A DNA stretch of 64,000 nt from Chamaecrista fasciculata (GCA_003254925.1 QANZ01049750.1:1-64000); one strand, 5' to 3'; positions 16,691 to 35,364 are shown, counted from the stretch's first letter. Numbers and translations are program-made. The notes: generated from the sequence alone by a model not told the origin.

Positions 16691-19250
16691 AAAGAATTGG
16701 GCTAAGCCTCTAGATTTTTTTAGAGTAATTGAAATCATTCTTAACTTTCATGGATGACGTTAAATTGCTAATGACACATGTTCAATGTGGTTGCACTTTT
16801 TTTTTTTTTTTGATGAAATGCTTGCACTTTTAAAGCATAGAAATTACGAGACACAAATTATTTATGATTTTTCAATCATTTATTAATCTTCTCTGAAGGA
16901 GGAAAAATTGAAAAATAAAATTAAGAGAATAATATTAGAAAATTGATTTGTATTAGCAGATTTCCGAGTTCAACTTTGTTCCTTTTTAATTCAGTAGTTT
17001 AATGTTTAGATTGGTATAAAATGATTTTAAGGATAGGAATGCTAATGCAAGGTGTGTGTGAAAAAAAAAAAAGTAAAAAAAATAGATCGACTAAAGTATT
17101 TAGCTCCTATGGATGACAGATAGATAAAGGCAGTAACATAAATCGTAAACAATGGGAGACGAGAGATTACTCTCCTTGTGGTGGAAAATTATTGATGAGT
17201 TCATCAAATCTCCATTGAGTATATGAAAGAAGAGTTTGTTTACATATGAGGATAAAGACGGTGATATTTTTTAAATTAATTTAATATTTTAAATTATTAT
17301 TTTAATTAATTGAACATTTTAAATTTATCTTAATATTTTCTAATTATTTTATTATTTCTAAAAAATTCTGAATATTTTTCAGTTATATAAAATTATGTAA
17401 GAATTTGTTATGATTTATTTTTTAATTTTGAGCTAATATATTATTTAATTTGAGTCTTGAATAAGATAAACTAAATAACAATAGAGCCAATAAAACGAGC
17501 TAATCTGACCCAGACCAGCTTGTTGCAAGTAAATGTTATACAAGTCAAACTAGGTTAACTCATTTTAGAAACAAGCCATTATTTTTTTATTTTTAGAACC
17601 CAACTCATTTTTAGTGAGTTGGCGGGTTGGCTGGCACACCCCACTTTTTTGTTTTGCTTGACGTAAAAGGCTAAAGAGGACAAAGATGAGACGAGACTAT
17701 ATAGAGAAGAAGAAACAAGTTCAACTCTAATAGAACTTGGAGAAGAAACCAAATTCAATTCTGAAAAACAAAGAGTTGATTGTGATCTGTTATGTGATGG
17801 AGAAGAAGTTGACAACTATCGGTTGGTTGAGATTTATTATATGTGACTACGATGGAGAAGAAGATGATGGTTGGTCGATATTTGATCAAGATCTATTTTA
17901 TAAGGAGACGAATGCAAAGTTGAAGATGGAAGAAGAAGAACGACGAGGAACTAAAATGGAATATTGAAGACAAAGGGTTGAGGTTTGAGCGACTGTGAGA
18001 CGATGTGATTGATAATTTGCAAATTGTAAAATGCCAAAATGAAACTACTTTAGCTTATAGAACATGCAAATAGGGCCTATATAAGTCTCATAATTGTTTT
18101 TGCCTAAACACCAAGTTACCCACAAGTAACTTGGTCAAAACCCTTATGGCCCGTGAGTCACACGGGCCAGGTTGTTTTGAGAGATAGGATCTTCTATAGT
18201 GCACTTTAGGTGAAGTGTAAGGAGAGATAAAAAAAAGTATTAGTGAGACCCACCTTTCTCTCTCTACATGTTCATTTCTCTTTCTGCACTTCACCTAAGG
18301 TGCACTATAGAGAATTCAAATTAGTTGTTTAACTTGCATTTTTACAAATTGAACTTTTTATAACTTAACCCACTAAAAAATGTGGATAAACAAGCCTAAC
18401 TGATAAATTGGGCTTGTGCTTTAGACGAGGAAGACCAATAAAGTAGAATAGTAATTTAGATGAGGAAGATCAATAAAGTGGAAAAATAATATGATAATAT
18501 GATATTCGACTACTAAATGTTAATTTAAACAAAATACAATCATTACATGGTATATATTAATTGAATAAATTAATAAGTCAATTTTTTAAAAAATATGGAA
18601 TTAATAATTTAATTTTTAAATGATTAAAATATACAGTTTAATATTTAAAATAAATAAAAATATATTCATCATTCATTTTCTTAAAATTAAATTAAAAAAT
18701 TGATTATTTTTTTAAAAAATCATTAATTTTCTCATCATAAAACAAACGAATTATTCTCTCTATATATAAAACCGATGTTAAAAGGTGTTTCATCATTAAC
18801 TAATAACTAAATATTTGCAATTAATTCCTTAAAGCAACTATTTTATAGTTTTTGTAAGAAAAAAAGTAATCATTTTTTTTGATAAGCAAAAAAAAAGTAA
18901 TTTATAAAAAGAAAAATTGAAGGCAATGAGATGAGATGTTAAATCTTAAAACAGAAGAATAACAGAATAACCTCTTAAGATGTTTTGTATGAGGAAGGTA
19001 TGGTAATAGTGTGTATTGTGTAATCTAAGACACCGGCGGACCAATGAAATGGAACAGAACGCGAGCGACTGAATCCCATTCCTAATTTCCTATCCCACTT
19101 TTTGACGATATTTCATTTCTTTCTGAAATCCCAAACCCCACTTTTCTTGTGATTTTCACTTTTGCCCCCAAGAAAGGAGTGGTGACTGGTGAACCGACAA
19201 ATACAAGCCCTCAGTGACTCTTCCAAGGCTTTGGTTTCCCCATAACTTTC
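16691..19250. other. Spacer and upstream region of the PP2A gene
   Basis: AT-rich sequence without recognisable genes. One small inverted-repeat element is listed separately at 18190-18311. GAGAAGAAG-rich sequence at about 17700-17960 gives short open frames that look like repeat rather than gene. Confidence 0.4.
18190..18311. mobile_element. Small MITE-like inverted repeat
   Basis: The left arm reads TCTATAGTGCACTTTAGGTG and the right arm is its near-perfect reverse complement, ending CACCTAAGGTGCACTATAGA. Arms of about 30 bp enclose about 60 bp. Target duplication is unclear. Confidence 0.55.
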
Positions 19251-19423
19251 TCTATCTTTCTCTCTCTCTCTCTCTCTCTCTCGAGCAAGAACGAGAAACT
19301 AGAAGAAAGAAAGGTTTTTCTCAGTGAGATAGATCTAGGCATCTAGCTAGGGTTTGGATAAATTTTGAAGGGACATTGATCCATTATTTTCTTGGAGGAG
19401 ATAAGAAGGATAAGGAGGTCAGC
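19250..19423 (+). promoter_or_regulatory. PP2A 5' leader with (TC)n tract
   Basis: A perfect CT dinucleotide run at about 19258-19282 lies 140 bp before the ATG. CT-rich leaders are common in plant housekeeping genes. No TATA box is obvious. Confidence 0.55.
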
Positions 19424-25127
<5,704 letters not shown>

Positions 25128-26586
25128 TACAACTTGGTTGAGTTGCTGTCGACAGCGACTGGTGGTGCACATAATCCTGCCTGCGGATTCACTTCTTGAA
25201 ATCAGAGCCATGCATAAAAATTGATCCTTACAGTTTCCAGATAGTGGTTTAGAGGCTTTGCAGGATTTTTATTTACTTGAGTTATACTTGGATCTTTCCA
25301 TGTGGAAGCTGAGGTGAGCAGCAAGCGATGCAATTGAGAGCATGTTGATACTTCCAGCAAGCAGTGTATCATCTTTTTATCCCCTATCTTTTTTTTTTCT
25401 TTTCTATTTTCCCCAGTCGTTTTGACCTTTATTTTTTTTCTCAATTCAGAAAATTTATTGTTCAGGGGATGGGTTTCTGACTTTCTGTAGATGGATGATG
25501 CTCTAACATTTTCTCTAATAGGCGCTTTATAATTTTTTCCTTCGATTTGTGAGTATACGTTCTATTAGGTAGCATTTTTTTTTCCCTTGGTCATTCGAAA
25601 AATGATAATGTATCATTTTATCAATGCTATTGTCGTTATTATTTGTTGATGTCCGGGCATGCATTGATGTAAATGTGTCAATCTGATTGTATTCCTGCTA
25701 TATGACCAACTATAGGGCTATAATTTAAAAATATTAAATACATAATATATGCTAATATATATCATGCCTGCAGTTAAACTTAATTGGCTGGCCGAGACAC
25801 TGGATTTTTTGGTAAGATCTCTTTGCCATTCGCCGTTAACGAAAAAGTAATCACTAAGAAAACCTTTTCGATTACGTTTCTTGTAGCTAATGCTCGCTCG
25901 CTCTTCCAGCTTCAATAATATATGATATCTATTCAGCACTAACATCCTTTAGTTGTTATCCTGAAATTAACATTCGGAGCAGCCGTCTTAGAGGGTAGTC
26001 TTTAGAATGCGTTTGGTTTATGGAACGAAGAATCCTACGCGAAGGCTGCAGTGACGTCCAAATGCAAAAACTTCTTCCAACTATGCAGAATGTTAATTTA
26101 TAATGTCTTGGCTAATCTGATATCTGTTTAACTTTACAATTGCGTCTGAGTTGGATAACTGGGCAAGCCCAAGTAATTACAAAAGCATAGGTAATATAAC
26201 ATAAAAACATATTAAGCGTATAATATCACACTCTTGTAAACAATAAAAATGACGAATTTCAGTTGGAAACTGATTTGACCGGGACTAAAAAAAGTTGGAG
26301 ACTCTGATGCTAGTGGCTTTGTTGGCCATTAAGCTAAGAGGAGGCTTGTCAGATATTTAAACAGTCTGCAATAGATTTAAATTTAAATTTTTTATATGTT
26401 ATTGTAGAAATAAATAAGTAAATAACTGTTGGAAGTGATAGCTGACAACTATTGTATACAATGAAGTCAACAATGAATAGCTCCGAAATGCATGGTATAA
26501 CTTTTGGTACATTTGCATGAGTTTTGTTTGGGGTACTAATAATGTAATATTAATATTTAACATGGCCGGGGAGCGAGCTAGGTAGA
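25128..26586. other. Convergent 3' intergenic region (PP2A / phytoene synthase)
   Basis: Contains the PP2A 3' UTR (to about 25700, T-rich with several AATAAA-like signals) and the 3' flank of phytoene synthase. No gene was seen. Confidence 0.5.
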
Positions 26587-29500
26587 TCATTGAAGGTTGT
26601 TTACGAAGGAAGAAAGCAATTGTTGAGAGTGGAGAGAGAAAGAGAGAGATCTGGTGTAAGCTAGAGGCAACATCATAAATTTCTTAGCTCCTCCTACGTA
26701 TGCTCTTTTTGTCAAATTATCATAACCATTGTCTTCAATTGCATCCAAGATCTTACCATATAATATTAATGACGCCCAAACCTGCAATGTCATGCACAAC
26801 CCAACTTCATCTTATTGTTGGGAAAAAATAAGAATATTTGTAAAAATAAAATAACCTTTTCCCTTGAGAATAACCAGAAAAATAAAATGAAGAAACACAA
26901 TCATAATACAAGAGAAATTAATGTGGGAAACCCAACCCGGGAAAAAACCCACTATCGAATACTATATGAAAATTGTTACATCACACAATATTCTCTCAAC
27001 CCTTGACCCAAGTACACCCACACTCTCACAAAGCAACAATTTAACTACACCTTTCACACTCTACTAATAACAATAGAAAAACTCTAAAATAGAAGAGAGG
27101 AAGAAATTTAAAAGTCAAATACAAAGCTTAAAGTGTATTGACTTGGTGCATCTCCTCAGCTAACTACTAATATATTTATAAGCATCCCAAACCCTAGTCA
27201 TAAAGGAATTACTTGATCACTAAGTAACTTCCTTAACCACTAAAGATGCTAATCCCCAAATATATGGTAACTAACTGAATTACAAGTCAGGAAAAGATTA
27301 CACAAGATTTTCCCAAATCTTAATCAAATAAAATTACAATCTTTACAAATCTTTCCCTATTACCATTTTCAATCAACTACCTAACAAATCTCCACCTGAT
27401 TGAAAATAACCACATCTTCAACTTCATTGTCAACACCGAATCATAGCTTTTAAACCAAGAACTATCACACTCCACCATAAAAGTGTATTAACTTAGAATA
27501 AACCAATTCTAAGAATTTTACCTCGGCACATGTCGAAAAAACCTTGTTGAGACTTTATGGTGTTCCTTCCATGTTGGCTTTCTCCGGAAGTCCCTCAACC
27601 ATCGACATAACTCCACCACACATCTTGCATCAATGCCAACCAATGCCCATGTGCAACTGTGGACCCGCTAACAACAACTCATCCTCTTCCATGGTAACGC
27701 GAAAATACCATGAGGATGCTTCACACGATCTTCAAACAAGATCATCCTCCCCCATAACGAGAGACTTGGTTAGTGTCTACCTCGAAGCTTTTTGCCGAAC
27801 TTGCTCCACCTGGACAATTTTTCTTTACATGTCCAAACTTTTGACAATTCCACTTGTGTAACCCCAATTGTATCAATACATCCTTGACTTGCAGTTGCCA
27901 CAAGCCAAAATTGATCCTTCCGTCAAACTTCTCTACACCGGCACTTGAAACTTTCACCATTGCAACCCAGCAATAACCAAGCAACCAAAATAATTCTCAA
28001 GAAAAACAGAATAATTCTTTTATGATGTGGAAGATCAGACAACACTGCAACCACATAGCATACTCAGAAAATTACTCCACCGAACCATAGGCTCTGATAC
28101 CACTTGTTGGGAAAAATAACAAGAATATTTGTAAAAATAAAATAACCTTTCCCCCTTGAGAATAACTAGAAAAATAAGATGAAGAAACACAATCACAATA
28201 CAAGAGAAATTAACGTGAGAAACCCAAACCGGGAAAAAACCCACGACCATTGCCAAAAGACAACCAGAGAAAAATACTATATGAAAATTGTTACATCACA
28301 CAATATTCTCTCAACCCTTGACCTAAGTACACCCACACTCTCACAAAGCAACAATTTAACTACACCTTCCACACTCTACTAATAACAATAGAAAAACTCT
28401 AAAATAGAAGAGAGGAAGGAATTTAAAAGTCAAATACAAAGCTTAAAGTGTATTGACTTGGTGCATCTCCTCAGCTAATTACTAATATATTTATAAGCAT
28501 CCCAAACCCTAGTCATAAAGGAATTACTTGATCACTAAGTAACTTCCTTAACCACTAAAGATGCTAATCCCCAAATATATGGTAACTAACTGAATTACAA
28601 GTCAGGAAAAGATTACACAAGATTTTCCCAAATCTTAATCAAATAAGATTACAATCTTTACAAATCTTTCCCTATTACCGTTTTCAATCAACTACCTAAC
28701 ACTTATTAGTGCACTACAATGGCAATTCATCTATGGTAAAAGCACTAATTTCGTCCCTAAATTTTATATTAACTGTCAATTTTTTCCCTAATTTTTTTTG
28801 TTATCAATTTCGTCCCCAATATTTTACATTTTAGTCAATTTTATCCTTTGACTAACTTTTTTCAATAAATTAACGACGGACTGCATCCTGTATTTTAATC
28901 TGAGTTAAGATTTGAGTTTCTTGTTCTATCAATTTTACATTAGAATCATTAGTCATGTAAATTCTATCGTTGATATTTGGCTAAAATAAGAACAAATGAT
29001 AAAATTGATCACAATGTGAAACATTGAGGACGAAATTGACAGTAAAAAAAGAATAAGGACGAAATTGACAGTTGGTGTGAAATTAAAGGACAAAATTAAT
29101 ACTTTTGCCTTCATCTATTATCATGCATCTTCCCTGTTTGCATGCCAGGTGTTTGCTGTAATGTGTGAGACAAAAATCAATCACTCGTATGGGTTCATGA
29201 TTCCTAGACATGTCAACGATGGCAGTAGTTTGGCTTTCTACCATCACTTTTGATTGCTGTTTTTAAGGGTTAAACTTTCTGTTTTTTTTTTTTGTTTAAC
29301 AAAAGTAGTACTTAGGGTGAACTAACTGGTTTTGGTTTAAGATGATTAGTTAATATAGTATTTACATACCGGCCAACGGCTAGCTTTGTCAAGCTGCGAA
29401 GCTCCTTCCTCCGCCAATTGGAAGTAGAATCTTGCCCTCGCCATCTGATGTTTCATAAACACTCTCCATTCTGCAGTGACATTTCTTGAGAAAATGTCCT

Positions 29501-31000
29501 CGTCACTTAACCCAAACTGGGCAAGTTCATCTTGGGGAAGATAAACTCTACCTCTTGATGCACTGCATGTAATAAGGACATTTTGAAACAGCAAATTAAA
29601 AAAAAAAAAAACAGAAAACTCTGTTATTGTTATGTGTGTGAGAAGGGTGGGAAGAGCATGTGAAGTGATAAATCAATTATCAATGGGAAATTAAACTTAC
29701 TCCTCACCCACATCTCTAAGAATGTTTGTGAGTTGATTCCCAATACCCAAATATAGAGCAGCATCATATACTCTTTGAACAGGGAAAAGAGAGTCTGATG
29801 CGATCCCCATTATTGGAACGCTCATTAAACCAACAGTTCCAGCCACATAGTAGCAGTAAAGATATAGTTCTTCAAAATTCTTGTAACGGGCTTTCCTTGT
29901 ATCCATTCTCATACCTTCTATCATGTCCCTGAAAGGCTATGATCAAGAAAACGCATCTGTTATTGTGGATTCCTTATATAAGCTACGGATTTAATTTAGT
30001 ATAAGTGAATTCCAGAAACCCGCCGGCATTACAAGATTTTATTCATTCTGATAGCTAATATTTTTCTTTATTTGGTCAATTACCTTGATGTCCAAGGGAA
30101 AGTGGGAAACGGTATCTGTAAGAGCAGCATCAAACATATCATAGGGATGTCCATTAAAAATATCATGCAGTCTCTCCTCCCACTTATCAAGAACACCAGA
30201 GCTCATATACACCGCGTTAGGCCCATCAACCAATTCATCTGTCCTTCTGCACCAAACTGCACACAAGCATTTCAGTCAAACAAATTTCACTATCTACTTA
30301 TGTACATTTTAAATATTATTTAACAATTCTCTAATAATATATATATGTTGATTTTTATCTGTATTTAAATGCCTCTCAGATGAGACGGGTAAAACTAAAC
30401 ACTGTTGACAGGGAGAGAAGGTAAATCCTCCAACTTGTTTAATTTGCAACTCTATATATGTCTATTCATGTTGTGTAATTTCTTAACCATAAATTGCCCA
30501 TATAGCTCTCTGTCTTTCTTCTGTCATTAGCAAAGTTCCTGTTTCAAGAATGAGGGTCGTCTCAGTTGTGCAGGAAAGAAGATAGAATAATCCAGATGAT
30601 ATATATATATATATATATATGTAAGAGAATACTTTGTTATATATATATATGTACCTAGATAGAAGGTCTTGGCATATTCAGCACAGATCTTCCTGCAACT
30701 TTCATAGGCTTGTTTTAGAAAGCTAGGATGGTACCGAGGTTTGCTACCAATACTTGTAGTGATGAGGTTAGGATGCTGAGTCTGCCTTTCTATTACTTCA
30801 CTAACATGCAAATCAGCTAGAGCTAAAGGAAGTCCTTGCTTTGACAAGAGGGGAGAAATGCTCTCCCTTGTTCCTTTGGGAGCCAAGCTCGCTTCTGCTC
30901 TTACACCACTAAAGTTTCTGCTATTTGATTTGCTAATAGTACTAATATTGCTTCCAATTATGCAAGGGTTTGCTGCTGATAGAGAATAAGTCAGACTCAT
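26587..31000 (-). CDS. PSY: Phytoene synthase (divergent paralogue)
   Basis: Six exons, read downward: 31000-30655, 30538-30488 (51 bp), 30256-30084 (173 bp), 29936-29701 (236 bp), 29562-29370 (193 bp) and 26781-26587. Exon sizes 51/173/236/193 match those of other plant PSY genes, and phase closes throughout. The product is 397 residues: a Ser-rich plastid transit-like N-terminus, then the trans-isoprenyl diphosphate synthase fold with both Asp-rich motifs, DELVD 139-143 and DVGED 265-269. The family condenses two geranylgeranyl diphosphates to 15-cis-phytoene, the first committed carotenoid step, in plastids. The tail after LPLAYTRSL is Ser/Leu-rich and lacks the usual basic ending. The last intron is 2.6 kb because of two transposon insertions. 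A paralogue such as a root or strigolactone-associated PSY3 is possible but not shown. Confidence 0.95.
26811..28706 (-). mobile_element. Ty1/copia-derived LTR element, broken, in last PSY intron
   Basis: Two long terminal repeats, 26816-27386 (571 bp) and 28105-28701 (597 bp), both start TGTTGGG and end CCTAACA. The 5-bp target duplication CTTAT flanks the whole at 26811-26815 and 28702-28706. On the minus strand the primer-binding site TGGTATCAGAGC (initiator tRNA-Met type) follows the 5' LTR at 28102-28091. The internal part is only about 720 bp and retains gag-like sequence with a zinc-knuckle signature (about 27984-27742). There is no polymerase region, so it is a broken, non-autonomous fossil. 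The LTRs are still very similar, so insertion looks fairly recent. It lies in the same orientation as PSY. Confidence 0.9.
28726..29118. mobile_element. Foldback MULE-type MITE in last PSY intron
   Basis: The element is 28735-29109 (375 bp), starting GGTAAAAGCACTAATTT and ending with an approximate reverse complement, AATTAATACTTTTGCC. Identical 9-bp direct repeats TTCATCTAT lie at 28726-28734 and 29110-29118. Most of its length can fold back on itself. The 9-bp duplication indicates Mutator-type mobilisation. A relative is at 31615-31949. Confidence 0.85.
30597..30620. repeat. (AT)n microsatellite in PSY intron 1
   Basis: A pure alternating AT run; a second shorter run lies at about 30639-30650, just beside the exon 1 donor. 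Confidence 0.9.
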
Positions 31001-31605
31001 CTCACTATTTCAAAATTAGAATGGCTTTCTTTAAAAGTGCATTTGGGAGCTATCAATAATCAAACTCCTTTTATAATTATCTTATGTGTATTACTATTGC
31101 CATCCGCTATATATGTTTATATAAATTAATGTGAGTTGACAAGGCACTACCATAACAACAGTCAGCTAATACACCTTGTGTGTAGTAGAAATCTGCCATT
31201 GCCGCCTAACACTACTGTTCAATCATATTGTTTATGCCAAAATCTACGTAAGATTTAATAAATAATGATGATGCTCTCGGAAAGAAAAAAGAAAAAAAAG
31301 AGACCTCCTTGATCTTACCGAGTCAGGGAATCTCAAGGGAATACTTGCAGATTACTGCTTGCATCTCCTTACACATGAATCGTTTAACTTTTCTATGTAT
31401 TACTTTTATTCTGGTTTATTTTCTAGATTCTCGACCCTCGTCCTTGTCTATAGACTATAATATATAAAAAATGAGTAGGCAAATAGATAAAGCTTGGAAT
31501 TTTTATCATTAAAAAGAAGACATAATGCGGAGTTTGGTTTGGAAAGGAACGTGATCTTTCAAAGATGCTATTTTGTAGCCATACTTTTAAGAAGTAAAAT
31601 AAAAG

Positions 31606-31958
31606 GCAAAATTCACTGTGTCCTCAAACTTAATATCAACTATCAATTTTGTCTTCATTCTTTTTTTCAATTAATTTTTTCTCTAATATTTTATATTTTG
31701 GTTAATTTTGTTGTTAGACCAGCTTCTTTCACTAAATTAATGACACATTTCATCCTATTTTTTATTTGAGTGTTTTACTATTAATTTTATATTATGTGTC
31801 ATCAGTTACGTAAAATTTGTCGTTAATAGTTGATTAAAATAAGAACAAAGTATAAATCTGACCAAAATATAAAACATTAGAGACGAAATTAACTAAAAAA
31901 TGAGGAAACTAAACTATATAAAATTTGAGGATAAAAAGGTGTTTTTGCCAAAATCAAA
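31606..31958. mobile_element. Foldback MULE-type MITE upstream of PSY
   Basis: The element at 31615-31949 starts GGCAAAATTCAC and ends GTGTTTTTGCC. It has the same internal phrases as the element in the PSY intron (for example ACGTAAAATTTGTCGTTAA matching its counterpart). Flanking 9-mers AAAATAAAA and AAAATCAAA agree at 8 of 9 positions. It lies about 600 bp upstream of the PSY start codon. Confidence 0.7.
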
Positions 31959-31959
31959 A

Positions 31960-33880
31960 TGGTTTGCACAAATGTGTCTTGTAGTCTCATTAACTGTAAG
32001 GAATCTTAGTCCCTTTTGATGCCGTTCTCATGTCATGTCTTGTATTACCTCATTTATACACTAAATATTGACTTGTACAACTTGTTTTTATATATAGTAT
32101 ATATATCGCTCATCTCACCCGCTAACGAGGCAAACTATCAAACACAGCACCCAAATACATCAACTACTCGTATGCTCACACAATTGTACTCCATGCACCA
32201 AAATAATTGGTTCAATTACTAAATTCAGACCACATATATCTTGGTTGAAGCCATAAAAGTATTTTGTCATCTTATAACTCAGAAATTTTGCTTAAAGATA
32301 GAGAGAGATTAAACTGATTAAAAGAATAATTGAGAAACAAAATCTAAAGGCTTGTATTTTAAAGAATAACAATATATAATTTGTAGTCTTACAAAGGCGC
32401 CTCATTGTCTTGGCCATGCCAATGCCATCTTCAAATGAGAATACCCCCCAAAACAAACAAAAAAGGAGGGGGGATTCAAGATATTATTATTATATGTTTG
32501 TATCTTAAAGAGATTTTTCAAAACAATTATTATGTATCATACTCATAGTTTCCGGACCATGTACGTAGATATTTGCTGTTTAAACCTCAACTATTTAGGC
32601 ATAAGAAATGGGCTTGACTTTGGGCCTTGAACTCACATAGGCCCAATATCAACCCCAATGAAGCTGAATTCTAAACTAAAAGGAAGGGTTTGACCCACAC
32701 ACCAAAAAAGATAATGGTGGGTTCGTAATAATGCTGGTTATACTTATACATCAAGGTGTTTAATAAATTAACGAAGGCATTATAATATTAGTATAGTACT
32801 GTAATAACAGATGAATCTTGAAAAAAATTTTAAAAAAAGTGTTTGATATAAGATGGCATGGCATGGTCTTATTAGTACTACTATGAATCGTATCGTATGT
32901 TCCTTGTGATTATTTTTAATTCACAAATTAATTAACGTAATAAAGGTGAAGCTTTCATGTCACAAGCTCACTTGTATACAGTTTCCGTAGATATATAATA
33001 TAATAAAAGGAGGAGGGTGATTCGTACGTAGTGAAAATATGGAAGCAGCACACGTAGACATAGCATAGAAATATTAATATTAATATATTATATATTAAAA
33101 TATTTTTGAACTGTAGCTTGAGAAGGAGATGTGAGCAACGTTTTTTAAATAAAAAATGTCTAATTTGTTTTCAATTAGTTATAGCCAATTGGAATATAAA
33201 ACTATTAAACAAATAAGTGGGAGTAAGTTAATTATATAGAGTTGGAAGGTGCTATCATGATTCATGATTCTATAAGCTTTTTCGTTTGCAAAAGGTTTCA
33301 AAATCCTCCTATCGTTCCAAACTTATTTTTGGGAGGAGATTTGACAAGTAGAGAATGAATTATTCAAAAGATGTTTTATAATTTTGAACTCATCATCACA
33401 TTTTAATCAATCTGAAACAAAAGAAATAAGACTACATTTTGTTTGTTTGGCCATAAAATTAAATAATAAGTTTTGTATTTTTGGGACTCAATTTGATTCT
33501 ATTTATTGGCGACCTCAACTAAATAAAGAAAGTATTTGTCAAAAACAACTTGTTACTTTAGATTCATATGAAATTGAATTTAAAATAAAAGAAATTTGAT
33601 CACAATTTTAAAAATTATAAAAGTACTTAGGATTAATCTGAAACAAATGAAATATTTAAAGATTATGGATTTGAAATCTATGCTATATATTGGGGACCAA
33701 TTTGAGATTTTGGCAAAAATGAATTATAATATTGGGCGATTAAAGAGAGAATTGATTGAGTACCTAATGCCACGTAGCTACTTGTAATTAAATCCAAGTA
33801 GATATGTCCGTTGCAGGAAAAAACAGACATGTATGTAGCAAATACATGGCTATCTATTTTGACTTATATATAAGGTATAT
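31960..33880. other. AT-rich intergenic region
   Basis: Short open frames at 33384-33787 show no family resemblance and have low-complexity AT-rich codons. No gene was recognised. Confidence 0.4.
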
Positions 33881-33886
33881 CAGGTA

Positions 33887-34066
33887 CTAGGGGCTTTGCG
33901 TGCCCTAACGGGCACGCAAATATGTATGTAAAATAAATAAGGGACTAAATTGTTAACTTAGTATAAAAAAATAGACCAAATAGTAAATTTTCTCTTATTT
34001 TTAATTTCATAGACTATAATTTTAAACATGGACGACCAGAAAGGGGTGGAGCCATATAATATAAGA
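33887..34066 (-). mobile_element. Short Helitron-like element, copy 1
   Basis: Read on the minus strand it starts TCTTATATTATATGGC after a host A. It ends with the hairpin GCGTGCCCGTTAGGGCACGC, about 8 nt, then CTAG before a host T. That is the Helitron terminal layout (5' TC, 3' hairpin then CTRR, insertion between A and T). It is 180 bp with no coding capacity. Two more copies lie at 58950-59129 and 59146-59321. Confidence 0.75.
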
Positions 34067-34549
34067 TATATCTATAAATGGATCATTCTATCCTTTAATT
34101 TCTATTTTACTTTTGTTTTTGATCAGGGACGAAAATTTCATAGGGGGGCCAATTTTTTTTAAATAGTTATTATATTCTACTATATCTATATATAAAAATA
34201 TTCAATTAATATTTTATATATTATATATATTCCATAAAAATTATAAAAAAATAAAATGATAATAATATAAAAAAATAAAATTTTTTAAAAAAATTATGCA
34301 CAAATTATAAAAATAAAACAACATTGGTTTAAAGATTTAAAAAGTATAGGGACTAATTTAAAAAAGTTAAAAATATAGGGAATAAATTAAAAACTTGAGT
34401 AAAGTGTAGAAAACAAATCATTAATTTCTTCTTTTTAACTTATATATATAATATGATATTGAATATAAAGTTGGTCAATCATTCACCATATTTTATATAT
34501 GGACTTCTTTTTTCTTTAACCAAGAAATTATCTATTTATAGTTGAATAA

Positions 34550-34700
34550 AAACTTATTTTGGTCCCTAATGTTTGCCGAGGATTAAATGGTAAAAAGTTT
34601 TGAAATTTTCGGGGAGTTAAACAGAATGAAAAAGATTTTAAGGATCAAAACGGAACTTTAGAGAACATTAAGGACCAAAATAAATTTTTCGCCAATTTTT
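34550..34700. repeat. Short palindromic repeat
   Basis: The left part (TTATTTTGGTCCCTAATGTT) and right part (AACATTAAGGACCAAAATAA) are inverted copies around a loop of about 90 bp. The arms match the ends of the larger foldback at 44.5-45.3 kb, so this is probably a deletion derivative of that family. Confidence 0.6.
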
Positions 34701-34946
34701 TGGTAGGCAAAGGGGCTAAAAAGCCCAACAGCACGAAAAAGCAATAAACAAAACACACAACGACACCATCAAGTTTCGAACCCTGACCATGGCTAACACA
34801 AAGGCAAAATTATATGGGGGGGCACCACTAAAGCATCTATTGGCAATTGCTTATAGTGTGAGTATAAATATATATATTAGAAATATTTTAGTGGCCCCCG
34901 CTAGCCCCCAAGCTCCGACCCTGTTTTTGATAGTCCTTTGTGGTTT

Positions 34947-34978
<32 letters not shown>

Positions 34979-35364
34979 NTCGTTTCATTTACCCGTGCGC
35001 TGTGATTACAAGAACTGATTTGTTAGATATTTGATGTTGATCATATAATGGAAATGAAATGAAGGAAGAAAAGTAATGTTTATTATGTTAATTTTCTATA
35101 TAGTGTGTCCGTTACGTTCGATCGACTCAGTCATCGATAAATTCCAGTGGATATATATATATATAGAGATCGTAATCAGTGTATACACATTGATTATAGT
35201 ATTATATATAATATATATATATATATGTATCTAGTGGAAATTTTGAGAGATTTGAGGATGGAGGTGCATAAATAGAGTATGGAAGGAGAATGAAGGTGTT
35301 AGAATTGGTTGAATAATATTTTAGGAATTGAACTTTTGTTTTGTTTTTGTTTTGGGGAGGGGGT
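34701..35364. other. Intergenic, low-complexity
   Basis: Contains a long T-run with one N (34951-34980), TA microsatellites at about 35150-35165 and 35210-35226, and no gene. Confidence 0.5.

Noticed and set aside
17579-17967. Open frames on both strands with Glu-rich peptides.
   Set aside because: They derive from GAGAAGAAG-type repetitive sequence and have no conserved motif.
33384-33787. Two neighbouring plus-strand open frames that might be exons of a gene.
   Set aside because: AT-rich, low-complexity codons, no motif, no plausible splice pair linking them.
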